A DNA stretch of 64,000 nt from JANQIO01 sp043585095 (GCA_043585095.1 CP121321.1:62001-126000), one strand, 5' to 3'; positions 51,264 through 60,258 are shown, counted from the stretch's first letter. Numbers and translations: made by a program. The notes: generated from the sequence alone by a model not told the origin.

Positions 51264-52745
51264 ATGACGTCTTCTTTTGATCCCAAACTAGACGGCAGTC
51301 TGCCGGTGGTGGAACGTGACACCTTGCTGGCGGAGCTGTCCGCGCTATTGCCTTCCCGTGCGGTGCTTGCCGACCCGGAACAGCAGCGACCCTTCGAGTG
51401 CGACGGTCTGCCCACTGCGCGCGCCGTTCCCCTGGTCACCGTGCTGCCGGAAACAATCGAGCAGGTGCAGGCGGTTGTCCGTTGTTGCAGCGCGTTGAAT
51501 GTGCCCGTGGTGACCCGTGGCGCGGGTACAGGATTATCCTGTGGCGCGACACCCCTGGAAAGCGGCGTGTTATTGGTGACCAGCCGCATAGATGCGCTGT
51601 TATCGGTGGACCTGGACGCCAGAACCGCGCGCGTTCAACCGGGTATGCGTAACCTGGCAATTTCCGAAGCGGTCGCGCCCCACGGGCTTTATTATGCGCC
51701 GGACCCCTCCTCACAAATAGCCTGCTCTATAGGCGGCAACGTGGCCGAAAACGCCGGCGGCGTGCACTGCCTGAAGTATGGCCTGACCGTGAACAACGTA
51801 GTGGCGCTTAAGGTGGTCACAATGAGCGGCGACTTGCTTGAGCTGTGCGTTGATGACATCGGCGCCGACCTGCTGGCGGTATTTATTGGTTCTGAAGGGC
51901 TATTCGGTATTGCCGTAGAAATCACTGTGAAACTGTTGCCCGTTCCAGCCGCGGTCGAAACGCTGTTGGTAGGCTTTGACAGCGTGCTCGATTGCGCGGC
52001 GACGGTGTCGGCAATTATTGCCGATGGCATTATTCCCGCCGGTATGGAAATGCTGGACCAGCTCGCCCTGCAGGCAGCAGACGACTTTGCCCGGGCGGGC
52101 TACCCCCGAGATGCCGCGGCGATCTTGCTGGTCGAGTTAGATGGCAAGGCCGATGTGGTCGCCGCGGAGCTCGCGGTAGTGGAAGCGACCCTCGCGCGCT
52201 GTGGCGCCAGCAGCGTTCGCCGAGCCAGCGGCGCCGAGCAGCGCGCCTTGTTTTGGAAGGGGCGTAAAAGTGCTTTTCCTGCAGTCGCGAGGTTGCAGCC
52301 AGACTATTACTGCATGGACGGCACCATCCCGCGCAGCGCGATCGGAGACGTACTCGCTTATATAGCGGATCGAGCCGCTCACTACGGGCTCGCTGTAGCC
52401 AATGTCTTTCATGCCGGAGACGGCAATTTGCATCCATTGATTCTGTTTGATGCCAACGTGGCCGATGAGCTGGAAAAAGCGGAGCGACTGGGCGCTGACA
52501 TTTTGGAACGCTGTGTTACCGCAGGTGGAACCATTACCGGCGAGCATGGCGTCGGACGCGAAAAAATCAATCAAATGGCGGTGCAGTTCAGTGATGCGGA
52601 GCTTAGCCAATTTCACCGGCTGAAGCTGGCCTTTGATCCCAAGGGACTGCTTAACCCCGGCAAGACCATACCGACCTTGAAGCGCTGTCAGGAGTACCGC
52701 TCGATACTGGCCGACCGCGAATCCAAAGACGCAGCGCAGGTATAG
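51264..52745 (+). CDS. glcD: Glycolate oxidase subunit GlcD
   Basis: A 493-residue FAD subunit oxidising glycolate (or D-lactate) to glyoxylate. The flavin-binding G-A-G-T-G-L-S-C-G and D-P-S-S-Q-I-A-C-S-I-G-G-N-V-A-E-N-A-G-G blocks and the C-terminal GEHGVGREK are characteristic of FAD_binding_4 glycolate oxidases. No strong ribosome site. First gene of glcDEF; no glcB (malate synthase G) or glcC regulator next to it. Confidence 0.92.
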   Translation: MTSSFDPKLDGSLPVVERDTLLAELSALLPSRAVLADPEQQRPFECDGLPTARAVPLVTVLPETIEQVQAVVRCCSALNVPVVTRGAGTGLSCGATPLESGVLLVTSRIDALLSVDLDARTARVQPGMRNLAISEAVAPHGLYYAPDPSSQIACSIGGNVAENAGGVHCLKYGLTVNNVVALKVVTMSGDLLELCVDDIGADLLAVFIGSEGLFGIAVEITVKLLPVPAAVETLLVGFDSVLDCAATVSAIIADGIIPAGMEMLDQLALQAADDFARAGYPRDAAAILLVELDGKADVVAAELAVVEATLARCGASSVRRASGAEQRALFWKGRKSAFPAVARLQPDYYCMDGTIPRSAIGDVLAYIADRAAHYGLAVANVFHAGDGNLHPLILFDANVADELEKAERLGADILERCVTAGGTITGEHGVGREKINQMAVQFSDAELSQFHRLKLAFDPKGLLNPGKTIPTLKRCQEYRSILADRESKDAAQV

Positions 52746-52752
52746 GGCCCGC

Positions 52753-53700
52753 ATGGCAGATATCAGTAAGACACTGCAGCGGCAGGTACAGGAGGCCGTA
52801 GCGACTCAGCGCCGCCTGCGTATTTGCGGTGCCCGCAGCAAATCCTGGATGGCAGCCGCCAGTGGCGATCGCCTTTCCGTTGCCGAGCACTGTGGAATAG
52901 TGCGCTACAACCCGGCCGAGCTGGTGGTTGTTGTACGCGCCGGTACGCCCCTGCAACAGCTGGACGCCGTTTTGGCCGAGCAGCAGCAAATGCTGGCGAT
53001 GGAGTCACCGGACTTTAACGGTAATTCGACCATTGGCGGCGCGGTGGCGCTGGGCTGGTCAGGCTCGCGGGCCCCCTTCGCCGGTGGCCTGCGCGACAGC
53101 GTTCTAGGCGTGCGATTGCTCAATGGACTTGGCGAGGACCTGCAGTTCGGCGGTGAGGTCATGAAAAACGTGGCGGGCTTTGACGTATCACGCCTGTGCG
53201 TCGGCTCCGCGGGTCGTCTGGGCGTGCTGCTAGATATTTCCTTAAAGGTGATGCCGCGACCCATTGCAGAAATAACCCTGGTTTGGGACGTGAGCGGGCT
53301 CGAGGAGAGCCGGCGGTGGATTGCCGAATGGACCGCGCAGGGCCTGCCGGTGAGCGCGGCGGCTCTCGAGCAGGGCCGTTTTCGAGTACGTTTCTCGGGC
53401 TCGCCTCAGGTATTGGAACCCTTGCAGGCCGGCCTGGGGGGAGAACCGGAGGACATGCGCTACTGGGAAGAGCTGCGCCGTTTACAGCGTCCGCTTTTTC
53501 ACCACGGTTGGGGTGATGAAAAGCTCTTCGATGGCAACGGCCAATATTGTTGGACCGCCCACAGTCGCCAGGCCGGTGACGCGCCTCCGGTGTCGCTGTC
53601 CAGCGGGCCCGAATGGCAGCGCGCTGGCAACGCGGCGCTGCTGCAGCGGGTCAGCGAGGCCTTTGATCCGCAACAAGTGTTCGCAGAGGCAACGAACTGA
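52753..53700 (+). CDS. glcE: Glycolate oxidase subunit GlcE
   Basis: A 315-residue second FAD_binding_4 subunit. R-A-G-T-P-L-Q-Q-L-D, then S-T-I-G-G-A-V-A-L-G-W-S-G and G-E-V-M-K-N-V-A-G-F-D-V-S-R-L match GlcE. It starts 7 bp after glcD and its stop overlaps the glcF start (TGATG). Confidence 0.9.
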   Translation: MADISKTLQRQVQEAVATQRRLRICGARSKSWMAAASGDRLSVAEHCGIVRYNPAELVVVVRAGTPLQQLDAVLAEQQQMLAMESPDFNGNSTIGGAVALGWSGSRAPFAGGLRDSVLGVRLLNGLGEDLQFGGEVMKNVAGFDVSRLCVGSAGRLGVLLDISLKVMPRPIAEITLVWDVSGLEESRRWIAEWTAQGLPVSAAALEQGRFRVRFSGSPQVLEPLQAGLGGEPEDMRYWEELRRLQRPLFHHGWGDEKLFDGNGQYCWTAHSRQAGDAPPVSLSSGPEWQRAGNAALLQRVSEAFDPQQVFAEATN

Positions 53701-54923
53701 TGCAGACTTTTTTGCCAGAGGCGTTGCTGGCCACCAGTGAGGGCCGCGAGGCCGATAGCATTTTGCGCGACTGCGTGCACTGTGGTTTCTGCAACGCGAC
53801 CTGCCCAACCTACCAGGTTGAACGCAATGAGTTGGACGGTCCGCGAGGTCGCATCTACCTGATCAAGCAAATGCTGGAAGGCGAGGCGGCAAGCGATATC
53901 ACAAGACATCACCTGGATCGCTGCTTACTTTGTCAGGCCTGCGAGACCACCTGTCCGTCGGGGGTCGATTACCATCGCCTGTTGGAGATCGGCAGGGCGA
54001 CAGCAGAACAGTCTGCGCCTCGACCACTTTGGGAGCGTGCAGCGCGTTGGCTGCTGCGGCACGGCTTGAGCCGTCGTCAACTCACGGTGCCTTTGTTCGC
54101 TGTAGCACGTGTCTTCAGGCCATTGATGCCCGGCAGCCTGCGCAACAAGGTGCCAGCGGCGAGACCTGCTATAGCGACTGACGATAAGCACCACACCAGG
54201 CGGGTGATCTTGACGCAAGGCTGCGTGCAGCCGGCGATGTCGCCTACGACCAATCAAGCGGCTGCACGCGTGCTTTCAGATCTGGGTGTAGAAGCGATTA
54301 CGGTCGGCGCCGAGACCTGTTGCGGCGCATTGGCCTGGCACGGCAGTGGCGAAGAACTCGGTCGTGCCCAGGCGCGGCGCAACATCGACGCGTGGTGGCC
54401 CTTATTGGAGTCCGGCGCGGAAGCGGTGCTGATGACCGCCAGCGGTTGCAGCAATTTTGTCGCCGAATACCCGCGCGTGCTGGCGGATGACCCCGCTTAT
54501 GCTGACCGTGCCAAAGCTGTGGCTGGCAAACTCAAAGACATTGCCGAGTTTCTTGACGCTGAGCCACTGGAACAGCTGGAGCTTACGTCGCGCCCCGAGA
54601 TCGCCTGGCACTGTCCCTGCACCGCACAACACGGCCAGAAGCTTGAAGCGCCTACGCGACGGGTACTGACGCGGCTTGGTTTTGCGTTGCCGGTGATTGC
54701 CGACGCGCATCTGTGCTGCGGGTCCGCCGGCAGTTATTCGCTGTTTCAGCCCGAGATGGCTACGGAGCTGCGGCAGCGCAAACTCAGCAATCTTGAGGCT
54801 AGTGAGCCGCAGCAGATTGTGACGGCAAACATCGGCTGTCAGAGCCATTTACAGGGCGGCACGGACACGCCGGTGGTTCATTGGATCGAACTCGTTGCTC
54901 GCGCGCTCCGGTCTACACTTTGA
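53700..54923 (+). CDS. glcF: Glycolate oxidase iron-sulfur subunit GlcF
   Basis: A 407-residue protein with two 4Fe-4S clusters: C25/C28/C31/C35 (CVHCGFCNATCP) and C75/C78/C81/C85 (CLLCQACETTCP). Two CCG-domain motifs follow (A-E-T-C-C-G-A-L and A-H-L-C-C-G-S-A-G-S-Y). It passes electrons from GlcDE to quinone. A 7-bp hairpin overlaps its stop. Confidence 0.93.
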   Translation: MQTFLPEALLATSEGREADSILRDCVHCGFCNATCPTYQVERNELDGPRGRIYLIKQMLEGEAASDITRHHLDRCLLCQACETTCPSGVDYHRLLEIGRATAEQSAPRPLWERAARWLLRHGLSRRQLTVPLFAVARVFRPLMPGSLRNKVPAARPAIATDDKHHTRRVILTQGCVQPAMSPTTNQAAARVLSDLGVEAITVGAETCCGALAWHGSGEELGRAQARRNIDAWWPLLESGAEAVLMTASGCSNFVAEYPRVLADDPAYADRAKAVAGKLKDIAEFLDAEPLEQLELTSRPEIAWHCPCTAQHGQKLEAPTRRVLTRLGFALPVIADAHLCCGSAGSYSLFQPEMATELRQRKLSNLEASEPQQIVTANIGCQSHLQGGTDTPVVHWIELVARALRSTL

Positions 54924-54941
54924 TGTCTGAGGCGCAGACAT
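54923..54941. repeat. Hairpin at the glcF stop codon
   Basis: ATGTCTG (54923-54929), 5-nt loop, CAGACAT (54935-54941), perfect 7-bp stem starting at the last base of the TGA. What follows is A-rich rather than T-rich on the plus strand, so not a standard intrinsic terminator for glcDEF. Confidence 0.45.
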
Positions 54942-54983
54942 AAATCAAAAAACACAGCGTCATAACGATAAAGAGGATTCGCC

Positions 54984-55415
54984 ATGTTTGAAGATGAGCA
55001 TCCAGCACGCCGCGCGGCGTTGCTATCTCGAGAGTACGTCAGAACGCACAACAAGGAAGGCTGGCTCGGCTTGTACACCGAGGACGCGGTGATTGAGGAC
55101 CCGATCGGGGTTTCTCATCTGGATCCGGTAGGCAAGGGTCACCGCGGGCCCGAGGCGAGGGAAGCGTTCTGGGAAAGCTTTATCGCACCCTCGAACATCG
55201 ATATCGAGATTCTGCAGTCCTATGCGGCGGGTCTTGAGTGCGCCAATCACATCATCATTACTACCACGATTCCCACTGGCGAAGGTAAGGCCATGCAGCA
55301 GTTAGTGCACGGTGTGTTTACCTATGAAGTCAATGAGGAGGGCAAGCTGATGGCGCTGCGCGGTTACTGGGAAGTCGATAACCCGATCAATTCGCTGACG
55401 GAAATCGATCTTTAG
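54984..55415 (+). CDS. NTF2-like/ketosteroid-isomerase-like protein
   Basis: A 143-residue SnoaL-like protein. L-Y-T-E-D-A-V-I-E-D-P-I-G with a following G-H-R-G-P-E-A, then the W-E-V-D-N C-terminal strand, fit the fold; the acidic pair E-D-P in the N-terminal third is often the active-site or ligand region. AGAGGA precedes the ATG. It follows glcF after 60 bp and may be in the same transcript, but no metabolic link to glycolate is evident. It is a second member of the fold in this window (see 18432). Confidence 0.75.
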   Translation: MFEDEHPARRAALLSREYVRTHNKEGWLGLYTEDAVIEDPIGVSHLDPVGKGHRGPEAREAFWESFIAPSNIDIEILQSYAAGLECANHIIITTTIPTGEGKAMQQLVHGVFTYEVNEEGKLMALRGYWEVDNPINSLTEIDL

Positions 55416-55460
55416 ATAGCCGGCGGTGGGCTCAATACTCGGTTGCTTGCGCTAAAGGTA

Positions 55461-56264
55461 TTAATTCCCCTTAAAAACCGGCTGGCGTTTCTCAAGAAAT
55501 GCCCGCTGTGCTTCGCCGGCGTCGTCCATACCCTGGGCGAGCAGGAACTGGTCGAGATCCATGTAGCTGCTTGTCTCATTTAAGGCATTGGCGCTGGCAT
55601 TAATGGCGCGCTTTGCCATGCGCAACGGCACCGGCGGCATACTCTGCAGACGTTTGGCTAGCGTCTCGGCATGCGCCTGCGCCGATCCCGCCGGCACGCA
55701 GTAATCCACCAGGCCCCACTCCAGGGCGGTATCGGCAGGCGTCGACTCTGCTAGCAACAGCAGGCGTTTACTGCGCGATGGCCCTATCAGATTCACAAAG
55801 CGCGGCACGCTTTGCCAGCTCATGTTCATACCCAACTTCAATTCTGGCACCAGCAAGCTGGCATTTTCTGCCGCCACGCGCCAGTCGCAGGATACCGCTA
55901 GCGCAACACCGCCACCTACGCAGTGGCCCTCAATCGCGGCGATAGTGACAGCCTCAATAGCCTCCCAGGCTGCACACAGCTTGGGACCGGCTTTGAGCCG
56001 GGCGCGCTTCTCAGCAAGCGATAGCGATGCCATTTCGCGCAGAGCGGGATCTTTCAAATCCATGCCCGCGGTAAAAATATTGTCTTTACCGCGCAAGATG
56101 ATGCAGCTCACACCAGGGTCGTCTGCAATGCCTTCGGCAAATCGCGTCAGCTCATCAATGACCGAATGATTGAGCGCGTTGACCGGAGAACCGGTATCAA
56201 ATTGTACGCTGACAGTGCGATCGTCGCGGGTGATCGATAGATGTTGCCATGGTTCACTGGGCAT
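55461..56264 (-). CDS. Enoyl-CoA hydratase/isomerase family protein
   Basis: A 267-residue crotonase. AGGAG lies 6 nt upstream of ATG 56264; the frame runs back to 56288. D-N-I-F-T-A-G-M-D-L-K and E-G-H-C-V-G-G-G-V-A-L-A form the oxyanion holes. The hydratase glutamate positions read V-A-L-A-V-S and V-P-E-L-K-L-G-M-N, so one of the two hydratase glutamates is missing, which favours an isomerase, hydrolase or lyase reaction. Last gene of the racemase operon, 26 bp after the PLP-lyase gene. Confidence 0.8.
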   Translation of the reverse strand: MPSEPWQHLSITRDDRTVSVQFDTGSPVNALNHSVIDELTRFAEGIADDPGVSCIILRGKDNIFTAGMDLKDPALREMASLSLAEKRARLKAGPKLCAAWEAIEAVTIAAIEGHCVGGGVALAVSCDWRVAAENASLLVPELKLGMNMSWQSVPRFVNLIGPSRSKRLLLLAESTPADTALEWGLVDYCVPAGSAQAHAETLAKRLQSMPPVPLRMAKRAINASANALNETSSYMDLDQFLLAQGMDDAGEAQRAFLEKRQPVFKGN

Positions 56265-56290
56265 TGTGATCTCCTTTGCGTCGGGCAAGC

Positions 56291-57286
56291 TTACAGCAGC
56301 GCATCGGTATAGCCGAACAAGGCTGCGCTGCCACCAGTGTGCCAGAACAGAACATTCTCAGCGGCACTGAAGCGACCTTGGCGTATCAGATCGATCAGTC
56401 CGGCCAGTCCCTTGCCGCTGTATACCGGATCAAACAGTAGACCCTCGTAGCGCGCAAGGTCCAGCAGTGCTGCGCGCATACCCTCGGTGGGCACGCCGTA
56501 ACCCTCACCGATGTAGTCGCAATTGGCGACGATGTCCTCGCGCGTCACGCAACCCTCTGCACCGATCAGCGTTGCCGTTTCGACGGCAAGTTTGTAAACC
56601 CGCTCTTCCTGTACATCCAGTGGCGCGTTCACGCCGATCCCCAGTACCGGAATACCCGAGTGAGTGGCGCGCAGGCCCGCTACCAGTCCGGCCTGGGTCC
56701 CGGCGCTGCCTGTGGCGTGCACGACGTGGTCGATACGCAGCTGCATGGTATTTACCTGGTTGAGCATTTCCAGCGCTGCATTCACGTAACCCAATGCGCC
56801 TACCGGGTTTGAGCCGCCGCCGGGAATAACATAGCAGCGGCGTCCCTGTTCTGTGAGCTGCGCCGCGTGATCGGCCATGGCTGCATTCATGTCGGTGCCA
56901 CCCGGGAAATGGTGAAGCTGCGCATCAAACATTTTGTCCAAGAGTACGTTGCCCGATCCCAGGTACTCCTCGTTCGGATCGCTGATTCGATTTTCAAACA
57001 GCAGTTCGCATCGCATACCCAGTTTTGCCGCGGCAGCAGCGGTCTGCCTTGCATGATTGGACTGCACCGCGCCCTGTGTGATGACGGTGTCGGCACCCTG
57101 ATCAATGGCTTCTGCCATCAGGAACTCCAGCTTACGCGTCTTGTTGCCGCCGGTGGCGAGACCGGTGCAGTCGTCGCGTTTTACAAAAATCCGCGGTCCG
57201 CCCAGGGCATCACTTAGCCTGTCGAGCGGCTCGATCGGAGTCGGCAGATGGGAGAGTTGAACCCGGGGAAATCTAGACAGATGCAT
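56291..57286 (-). CDS. D-cysteine desulfhydrase/L-cysteate sulfo-lyase-like PLP enzyme
   Basis: A 331-residue fold-type II PLP enzyme of the ACC-deaminase family. The PLP lysine is K49 in ATGGNKTRKLEF and the active-site S76-N77-H78 lies in QGAVQSNHARQ; PGGGSNPVGALGY and ATGSAGTQAGL bind the PLP phosphate. From memory, the N-terminus MHLSRFPRV and overall pattern are closest to D-cysteine desulfhydrases and bacterial CuyA. ATG 57286 overlaps the racemase 3' end by 14 bp; the frame is open to 57403. It likely releases ammonia plus sulfide, sulfite or another beta-substituent from an amino acid. Confidence 0.85.
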   Translation of the reverse strand: MHLSRFPRVQLSHLPTPIEPLDRLSDALGGPRIFVKRDDCTGLATGGNKTRKLEFLMAEAIDQGADTVITQGAVQSNHARQTAAAAAKLGMRCELLFENRISDPNEEYLGSGNVLLDKMFDAQLHHFPGGTDMNAAMADHAAQLTEQGRRCYVIPGGGSNPVGALGYVNAALEMLNQVNTMQLRIDHVVHATGSAGTQAGLVAGLRATHSGIPVLGIGVNAPLDVQEERVYKLAVETATLIGAEGCVTREDIVANCDYIGEGYGVPTEGMRAALLDLARYEGLLFDPVYSGKGLAGLIDLIRQGRFSAAENVLFWHTGGSAALFGYTDALL

Positions 57287-57974
57287 GGGAGTGTCCTTGT
57301 GCAAATTGAATGGTGTGCTGTACCAACACGGCGGTTGAATCCAGAAGCGGCAAAGCGCAATTGTGTGGGCCAAGTACCAGCGGTATTTCAGTGCAGGCAG
57401 CAATAATGCCGTCTGCTCCGGCGTCGCTTAGCTCCAGCGCCAAGCCTGCAAGGGCATCCCGTACTTGGCTGCTTTGGTCGCCGGCCTTAATCTTGTAGAT
57501 GCATTTCATCAGCTCAGCCTGTGAAGCCAGAGGCAGTATCAGGGGCGCGACGCCGTGCTTTGCCAAGGCTGTTTGGTAAACATCTGCTTGCAGGCAGCCA
57601 TCGGCGGCCAACAGGCCGGCTCGCTGGATGCCTTGCTGCGCTGCGGCGGCAGCTGTCAGCGTGATGAGATTGAGGAAGGGGATGCTGACGGCTTGTACAA
57701 TATCGTCGGCGTAGGCGTGTGCGGTGTTGCATACCATGACCAGAAAATCAGCGCCCGCATCTTCCAGCCCGCGTGCCATGTCCGCCAACTGCGGGCCCAC
57801 GCTTGGGCTGCGGCCGGCAATGGCATCATGGCGATTTGGTAGAGTGGGGTTGTGGTCGACCAACAGGCGTATATGGTCCTGGTCCAGGCCTGCGGGTGTC
57901 GCAGCGATTACGCGCTGCATAAAGTCCACGGTGGCTTCCGGACCCATGCCGCCAAGGACGCCTGCTGTTTTCAA
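57273..57974 (-). CDS. Aspartate/glutamate racemase family protein (TTG start)
   Basis: A 233-residue cofactor-independent racemase. Both catalytic cysteines are seen: M-V-C-N-T-A-H in the N-terminal half and A-A-C-T-E-I-P-L in the C-terminal half, as in YgeA-type broad racemases; LGGMGPEATVDF is the family N-terminus. The start codon is TTG at 57974, with GGAG 9 nt upstream and no in-frame ATG before it. First gene of the racemase/PLP-lyase/crotonase operon, with a TetR-type operator in its promoter. Confidence 0.85.
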   Translation of the reverse strand: MKTAGVLGGMGPEATVDFMQRVIAATPAGLDQDHIRLLVDHNPTLPNRHDAIAGRSPSVGPQLADMARGLEDAGADFLVMVCNTAHAYADDIVQAVSIPFLNLITLTAAAAAQQGIQRAGLLAADGCLQADVYQTALAKHGVAPLILPLASQAELMKCIYKIKAGDQSSQVRDALAGLALELSDAGADGIIAACTEIPLVLGPHNCALPLLDSTAVLVQHTIQFAQGHSHASV

Positions 57975-58038
57975 TGTGACTGACTCCGGAGTGTTAGGCG
58001 CAAATCGATAAAACGGTTGACGGTGGCGCCGGGATCAC

Positions 58039-58067
58039 AGAATATGAACATTGTTCATATTACGCAA
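58039..58067 (-). promoter_or_regulatory. Predicted racemase-operon promoter with operator in the spacer
   Basis: On the minus strand: -35 TTGCGT (58067-58062), 17-bp spacer (58061-58045), -10 TATTCT (58044-58039). The 13-bp palindrome TGAACATTGTTCA occupies the spacer, the classic site for repressor blockage. The start site would be about 60 nt upstream of the TTG start codon. Confidence 0.6.
58042..58060. promoter_or_regulatory. TetR-type operator, racemase/symporter intergenic region
   Basis: ATATGAACA (58042-58050), central T, TGTTCATAT (58052-58060): perfect 19-bp palindrome. Core TGAACA-N-TGTTCA is identical to the boxes at 60209-60236 apart from the central base. Confidence 0.75.
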
Positions 58068-58207
58068 TCCCTGAAACTGAAAAGTCCTACCGCTGTTCGT
58101 TCCTGAGGGATCCGCTGCATGCACCGCTCACAATATCACCCCAAAGCAAAGCGACTTCACTCCGGTTTGTACTTGCAGGGTTGTTACCTGCGGGGTCTCT
58201 GCTTCGT

Positions 58208-59569
58208 ATGACGCGCGCCAGCAACCAGCAGGTATTTCTGTATGCGTTGCCGGGCATCACTATCGCATTCATTAATCTTCCTGCGTCGATGATTCTGCCT
58301 ACTTTTTATGTGGAGCATACCGCTGCGACCCTCACCGGCGTGGGCATCGTCAACTTGCTGCGCTGGTGGTTTGATGCCGCTACTGACCCCGTTGTCGGGT
58401 ATCTAAGTGATCGCACGAAAACACGGTGGGGCCGGCGAAAACCCTGGTTGGTAGTGGGTGCGGTTATCTCCTCGATTGCGATTTTCCAGTTGTTTCGACC
58501 CCCGCCTGATGCTGGCAACCTGTTTTACGGCGGATGGCTGTGCGGCGTGTACCTGGGCTTTACTATTTTCAGCATTTCACATCTCGCCTGGGGTAGCGAG
58601 CTGGCAGTGGGTTACTCCGACCGGGCACGTATCTCGACGTTTTATTCTGTGACGACAGCGGTGGGTTCGGTGTTGTTTTGGGTTTTGCCCATGCTGCTGG
58701 CGCCGTTCACTGGCTCCAGTGAGATCGGGCCGCCAGTCGTCAACGGCATTGCCTGGGTGTTCATTATCCTGATGCCACTGTTCGCAGTATTGGCGCTGGC
58801 CTTTGTGCCGCGGGGTCAGGATTTAGCACCTCGTGCGCCGCAGCCGCTGCGCCAAACCGTGAGTGACCTCAAGTTCAACAAGCCCCTGTGGCGCTACGTG
58901 GTTGCGCAGGCGATCTGGGGGGTCGGGCAGGGCATGTTCCTGTCGGTGATCTTCATTTTTATGCGCGATTACCTGCAGTTGGGCGAACAGTTCCCGATTT
59001 TGATGATCTGGTTTTTCCTCGTGCAGACCGTATCGATGCCGGTTTGGAATCGGTTGATGAATCGGTACAGCAAACACCGTTGTTGGGCATTTAGCTGGGC
59101 GATGTACTCGCTCATACAACCCCTGGTGCTGCTATTTGAGCCGGGCGCGGCGATTTTCTGGCCGGCGATGGTGCTGGTCACGATAACCGCGTTCATCAAC
59201 GCGGCCAGCTATATCGCACCCATGGCGCTGCTGGGAGATATCGCAGACTACGGGATTCTTAAGAGCGGTTCGAATAACACGGGGAATTATTTTGCCATCC
59301 AGACCTTGCTGCAAAAGGCGACGATGGGCATTGGTGCGGGCTTATCGTTTCCCCTCCTTGCGGTGTTTGGCTATGAAATCGCAGGGGATAACAGCGGCGC
59401 AGCGCTGGTGGGTTTGTTTCTGGCCTATATCGTGATTCCTGCCGTCACCAGCGTGATCGCCGCAATGGTGCTGTGGAATTTTCCAATAGATTCACGCAGA
59501 CACGGTATTATTCGCCGCAGACTTGAGCAATTATCCCAGCGGCACCAACTACATGCAGTCAGCCAATAA
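58208..59569 (+). CDS. GPH/MelB-type cation symporter (MFS)
   Basis: A 453-residue 12-helix carrier. W-W-F-D-A-A-T-D-P-V-V-G-Y-L-S-D-R-T-K-T-R-W-G-R-R-K-P-W, interrupted here only by hyphens, is the GPH-family signature (aspartates for Na+/H+ binding plus the loop 2-3 basic block). The ATG at 58208 lacks a strong ribosome site. It overlaps the TetR gene start by 17 bp. In the catabolic context it would carry the substrate across the inner membrane after the TonB receptor; GPH members move sugars and uronates, but also sulfonated and amino-acid-like molecules. Confidence 0.85.
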   Translation: MTRASNQQVFLYALPGITIAFINLPASMILPTFYVEHTAATLTGVGIVNLLRWWFDAATDPVVGYLSDRTKTRWGRRKPWLVVGAVISSIAIFQLFRPPPDAGNLFYGGWLCGVYLGFTIFSISHLAWGSELAVGYSDRARISTFYSVTTAVGSVLFWVLPMLLAPFTGSSEIGPPVVNGIAWVFIILMPLFAVLALAFVPRGQDLAPRAPQPLRQTVSDLKFNKPLWRYVVAQAIWGVGQGMFLSVIFIFMRDYLQLGEQFPILMIWFFLVQTVSMPVWNRLMNRYSKHRCWAFSWAMYSLIQPLVLLFEPGAAIFWPAMVLVTITAFINAASYIAPMALLGDIADYGILKSGSNNTGNYFAIQTLLQKATMGIGAGLSFPLLAVFGYEIAGDNSGAALVGLFLAYIVIPAVTSVIAAMVLWNFPIDSRRHGIIRRRLEQLSQRHQLHAVSQ

Positions 59570-60185
59570 GAAAGCCTACCATCGCGGCAACGTTCGCGAA
59601 GATCTCGTTAACGCAGCGGAGCGCGTGCTCCATGAAGAAGGGCTATCTGCCTTGAGCCTGCGGCGCGTAGCGCGCGAGGTGGGTGTAGCTCCCTCTGCCG
59701 TCTACAACCATTTCCGTAATCGCGAAGCCCTGCTGGCCGCCGTGGCGGCAGATGGCTATCGACAACTGTCTATACTCGAATCCGAAAGCTACGCTGACAC
59801 GGCGCGCTCGGCCGATATTCTGTGCAGTCTGAGCCGCCGTTATCTGCATTTCGCTAACGACAACCCCGCGCTGTATCGATTGATGTTCAGTCCCGAGGTT
59901 GTGGGTTTCCGCAGTGATCCCGAGCTGGCCGAGGCGGGAGACAGTTCTTTCGCTTTGTCGGTGGACTGGTGGTATGGGCAGGGTGCCTACAAGGCTACAC
60001 CTCAAGCCATACAGCATCCGCTGGCGCTGTCCGTATGGGCGATGATGCACGGCCTGGCAATGCAGGTGATCGACGGTTTGATCAGCATTGATCGGAAGGA
60101 TAAGGGTGCTATAGACGCTGTGGCGGACTCGCTGATGCAGTCACTTATCAATGGAGTTGGACACGCATTAGACAAAAGCCCTTGA
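59553..60185 (+). CDS. TetR-family transcriptional regulator
   Basis: A 210-residue repressor. The N-terminal helix-turn-helix is near residues 30-55: L-R-R-V-A-R-E-V-G-V-A-P-S-A-V-Y-N-H-F-R-N-R-E. The C-terminal ligand domain is helical, with no family-specific motif I can name. Start ATG 59553 is chosen over a TTG at 59523; both overlap the symporter 3' end. It is flanked by two promoters bearing the same palindrome, so it very likely controls the racemase operon and the TonB receptor gene, released by the imported compound or its metabolite. Confidence 0.9.
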   Translation: MQSANKKAYHRGNVREDLVNAAERVLHEEGLSALSLRRVAREVGVAPSAVYNHFRNREALLAAVAADGYRQLSILESESYADTARSADILCSLSRRYLHFANDNPALYRLMFSPEVVGFRSDPELAEAGDSSFALSVDWWYGQGAYKATPQAIQHPLALSVWAMMHGLAMQVIDGLISIDRKDKGAIDAVADSLMQSLINGVGHALDKSP

Positions 60186-60209
60186 CAACGGGCAGGCTTT
60201 GGCCAAAAT
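60182..60209 (+). promoter_or_regulatory. Predicted promoter of the second TonB receptor gene
   Basis: TTGACA (60182-60187, perfect -35, overlapping the TetR stop codon), 16-bp spacer, CAAAAT (60204-60209) as -10. The operator begins on the last base of the -10. Confidence 0.6.
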
Positions 60210-60236
60210 GAACAGTGTTCATATGAACACTGTTCA
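60209..60236. promoter_or_regulatory. Double TetR-type operator: 28-bp perfect palindrome
   Basis: Two 13-bp palindromes, TGAACAGTGTTCA (60209-60221) and TGAACACTGTTCA (60224-60236), separated by TA, together form a perfect 28-bp palindrome. Centre-to-centre spacing is 15 bp. It covers the predicted -10 and start site of the TonB receptor gene. Confidence 0.85.
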
Positions 60237-60258
60237 CTTGGCATTCGGGAGCCTGACA

